Virus record (IMG/VR): IMGVR_UViG_3300044712_001570
Span: 24,122 to 88,121 of that record
Reading direction: 5' to 3' (one strand)
Origin: a virus
Length of the DNA: 64,000 nucleotides
The translations under genes and the position numbers were made by a program. The notes under the pieces were generated by a model. It saw only the letters and a program-made list of their open reading frames with translations. It ran no database searches and was not told the DNA's origin. How positions within the stretch are numbered: the first letter of the stretch is position 1; each line of letters starts with the position of its first letter. Below, one piece after another: positions 62,521 through 64,000 of this stretch.

Positions 62521-63329
62521 GGTTTTAACGATAGCACTCTAATATTCAAAATAGAGGCAATGAAGGATTCGTTGCCAATACCGTTTCCATCTTGGCCCCA
62601 GTCTTGTCCCCAAGAGTTTCTAAACTTCAATAACATCTCTCCTGTATCAGGGTCAGTGGTATAGCCATATGCACATAACCAATGACCACCGGCAAGACGA
62701 TAGGGGTCAGGCTTACCAGATGGACCCATAGAGGGTTTCCAATCAAGGAACTGTTCATCACACATAATCCCAAAGCAAGGGATGTGCTTATTCATGAGAG
62801 CAATACCAATAGCTGCTACTCGTTCCTCTAATGATATACCCACCTCTATTTGCTCTACATTCACTTTATTGAGAGCAACTAGGTCTTCCAATATTGGTTC
62901 GTTATTAATGGTTTCAACTTCACAGTCGGAGTTATGGCCATGGCGATTAGGTCCTCGCATAGGTCTAACACCCCATCGTGTGATCACATCCATTACAGCC
63001 CAGGGATAGGTGCCATTATCTTGTAATGGTGGAAGAAGTTCACGCTGTGTCATATCTGCTCGAACAATAGAACGAGCTAACGAATAGATTCCATTAGGCG
63101 ATGGTACATAGGGTAGAGGGTTTCCTGCAGCCTTATGCAAAGCATAAATAGCAGAACTTGTTCCATGGCCAGTACATGAACCAGTTTGGTTTTGATCCAT
63201 TACAGATGGAAGGTATTGCTCCAAGTCAATCGACTTAAGCAAGTATGGTGCATCCCCCTTATAATGAGGAACTGCACTCTCCATCGCTATAGGGTCTTGA
63301 ATCCACCCAAACCTTCTTTGTGTAGACAT
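62517..63329 (-). CDS. Papain-like cysteine protease (C1 family)
   Basis: This is about 270 aa. The full C1 set is visible: Gln before the Cys in DQNQTGSCTGHGTSSA (about 46-61), His in GGHWLCAYGY (about 216) and Asn in FRNSWGQDWG (about 237). The family cleaves peptide bonds in a papain fold, and phage cases are uncommon. No signal peptide or pro-peptide is visible. The neighbours are lipoproteins and endolysin, so a role in lysis or in degrading a host protein is possible. I use ATG 63329, which overlaps the previous stop (TGATG). Confidence 0.8.
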   Translation of the reverse strand: MSTQRRFGWIQDPIAMESAVPHYKGDAPYLLKSIDLEQYLPSVMDQNQTGSCTGHGTSSAIYALHKAAGNPLPYVPSPNGIYSLARSIVRADMTQRELLPPLQDNGTYPWAVMDVITRWGVRPMRGPNRHGHNSDCEVETINNEPILEDLVALNKVNVEQIEVGISLEERVAAIGIALMNKHIPCFGIMCDEQFLDWKPSMGPSGKPDPYRLAGGHWLCAYGYTTDPDTGEMLLKFRNSWGQDWGQDGNGIGNESFIASILNIRVLSLKP

Positions 63330-63808
63330 CACTTCTTACCATATGTGAGTATATAGTTTTGAATGAAGGGGTCATCTATTCGAGTAGCAGATAGTGAAGG
63401 GGAATGAGATTGAACTGCAGGATGTACCTTAAATATATTAACTATATTTATAATATTCTGAACTGCGGTAACTACGTCAGTAATAAGTCTACCGAAGTTC
63501 GGGGTACTCTCCTGAGCTGCTACAGCAGCATCAACACCACTATGCAAGGCTTTCTCTGCCTCGGATAAAGCTTGAATACCCTTCTGCCATTCGATACGGG
63601 CCTTTGCCGCTTCCTCTGGTGGAAGGAAAGCTAGTACTCCGTCAAAGGTAACTGATAGACCTTGAACAATGACATTAGTTTTCGACATGAAGTCGTCAAC
63701 ATATGCAACAGGGTTTTTCTTGAACTGGTCATACCAACCAGCGCACCCTGAGGTTAAAACAACGAGTGACATCATGACACATACAAATAACAATCGAATG
63801 TGTTTCAT
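63329..63808 (-). CDS. Lipoprotein, 159 aa
   Basis: It has a signal peptide and lipobox (VVLTSGC, Cys 22), then a helical domain (about 60-130) with no recognised family. AAGGGA precedes the ATG, which overlaps the stop of the preceding frame. It probably belongs to the lysis/envelope cluster with the protease and second lipoprotein. Confidence 0.7.
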   Translation of the reverse strand: MKHIRLLFVCVMMSLVVLTSGCAGWYDQFKKNPVAYVDDFMSKTNVIVQGLSVTFDGVLAFLPPEEAAKARIEWQKGIQALSEAEKALHSGVDAAVAAQESTPNFGRLITDVVTAVQNIINIVNIFKVHPAVQSHSPSLSATRIDDPFIQNYILTYGKK

Positions 63809-63954
63809 TTGCGTTTTCCCTTTTCAGTTAATAAACGTAATACTGTTAGCCCTGTAGGCTCTTTAGGCTTTCTATTCTTATTTATTATCTCTGCAAGCTC
63901 TTGTTGCTTTTCCTCTGTATCAAAGCCTAACTGTAATGTTGGAAGAGCAAAGCT
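63805..63954 (-). pseudogene. Start-less 49-codon frame, possibly the 3' half of a frameshifted gene
   Basis: This minus-strand frame is open from just after a TAG (63957-63955) to the TGA at 63805, reading LPTLQLGFDTEEKQQELAEI and a basic end. It has no ATG/GTG/TTG. The partial frame from the window edge leads into it by a +1 shift near 63953. It may be one gene with a frameshift (programmed, natural or a sequence error). Confidence 0.4.
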
Positions 63955-64000
63955 CTATAGACACCTCCTGCTGTGTAGGCGCCTCAATAGCTGTAAACTT
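63920..64000 (-). CDS. Partial CDS at the right window edge
   Basis: An open frame enters from the right edge on the minus strand and ends at TGA 63922-63920. Only 26 codons are visible, ending in SNITVRL. It overlaps the start-less frame 63805-63954. Too short to identify. Confidence 0.4.
   Translation of the reverse strand, partial: KFTAIEAPTQQEVSIELCSSNITVRL

Noticed and set aside
1-64000. CRISPR array, insertion sequence, integrase or attachment sites
   Set aside because: No regularly spaced repeats, transposase, recombinase or core-site duplication was seen; the 17-bp repeat pair at 20.0/20.6 kb is the only notable direct repeat.

Overview
The window looks like part of the genome of a lytic, contractile-tailed bacteriophage (myovirus morphology, Caudoviricetes). 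The evidence is a tail sheath, tail tube, frameshifted tail assembly chaperone, tape measure, baseplate hub with gpV-like and J-like proteins, portal, MuF-like protein, HK97-type capsid and scaffold. No integrase, excisionase or lysogeny repressor is visible. The terminase is not in the window, so the genome continues at least past the right edge. The host cannot be named. Several lipobox lipoproteins next to an endolysin with a C-terminal peptidoglycan-binding domain fit a Gram-negative host, but this is only an inference.

Layout. Positions 1 to about 21.5 kb hold plus-strand genes for DNA metabolism and regulation. First comes a MoxR-type AAA ATPase with a metallopeptidase/VWA partner (0.9-3.6 kb), an unknown protein, a divergent sigma-like protein and a ParB-like protein. 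Then come a DEAD-like helicase, a winged-helix initiator candidate (8.0 kb), a DnaB-like helicase, a primase, a family A DNA polymerase fused to a uracil-DNA-glycosylase-like domain, a CAT-anticodon tRNA, a gp32-like SSB, an odd tRNA-like RNA, a Mre11/Rad50 (SbcCD, T4 gp47/gp46-like) pair and two membrane-anchored unknowns. From 21.45 kb to the right edge nearly everything is on the minus strand. Read in transcription order (right to left) it holds lipoproteins and a papain-like protease, endolysin, portal, MuF protein, head fibre and decoration candidates, scaffold, major capsid, neck proteins, sheath, tube, tail chaperone with -1 frameshift, tape measure, baseplate, a beta-helix tail protein and small end genes. 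One plus-strand gene (27.5-28.2 kb) lies inverted inside the baseplate cluster.

Genes are packed tightly with many ATGA or TAATG overlaps. Only one gap exceeds 300 bases (16,667-16,995). It holds a tiny membrane-peptide ORF and an RNA with a tRNA-like acceptor stem and T arm but one long 15-bp helix in place of the D and anticodon arms. A second structured element, a 23-position hairpin inside a 45-codon ORF, sits just upstream of the initiator gene. That gene in turn carries a cluster of AT-rich palindromes resembling a lambda-type internal origin. These RNA/DNA elements and the MoxR-metallopeptidase-sigma-ParB cluster are the best candidates for undescribed biology here.
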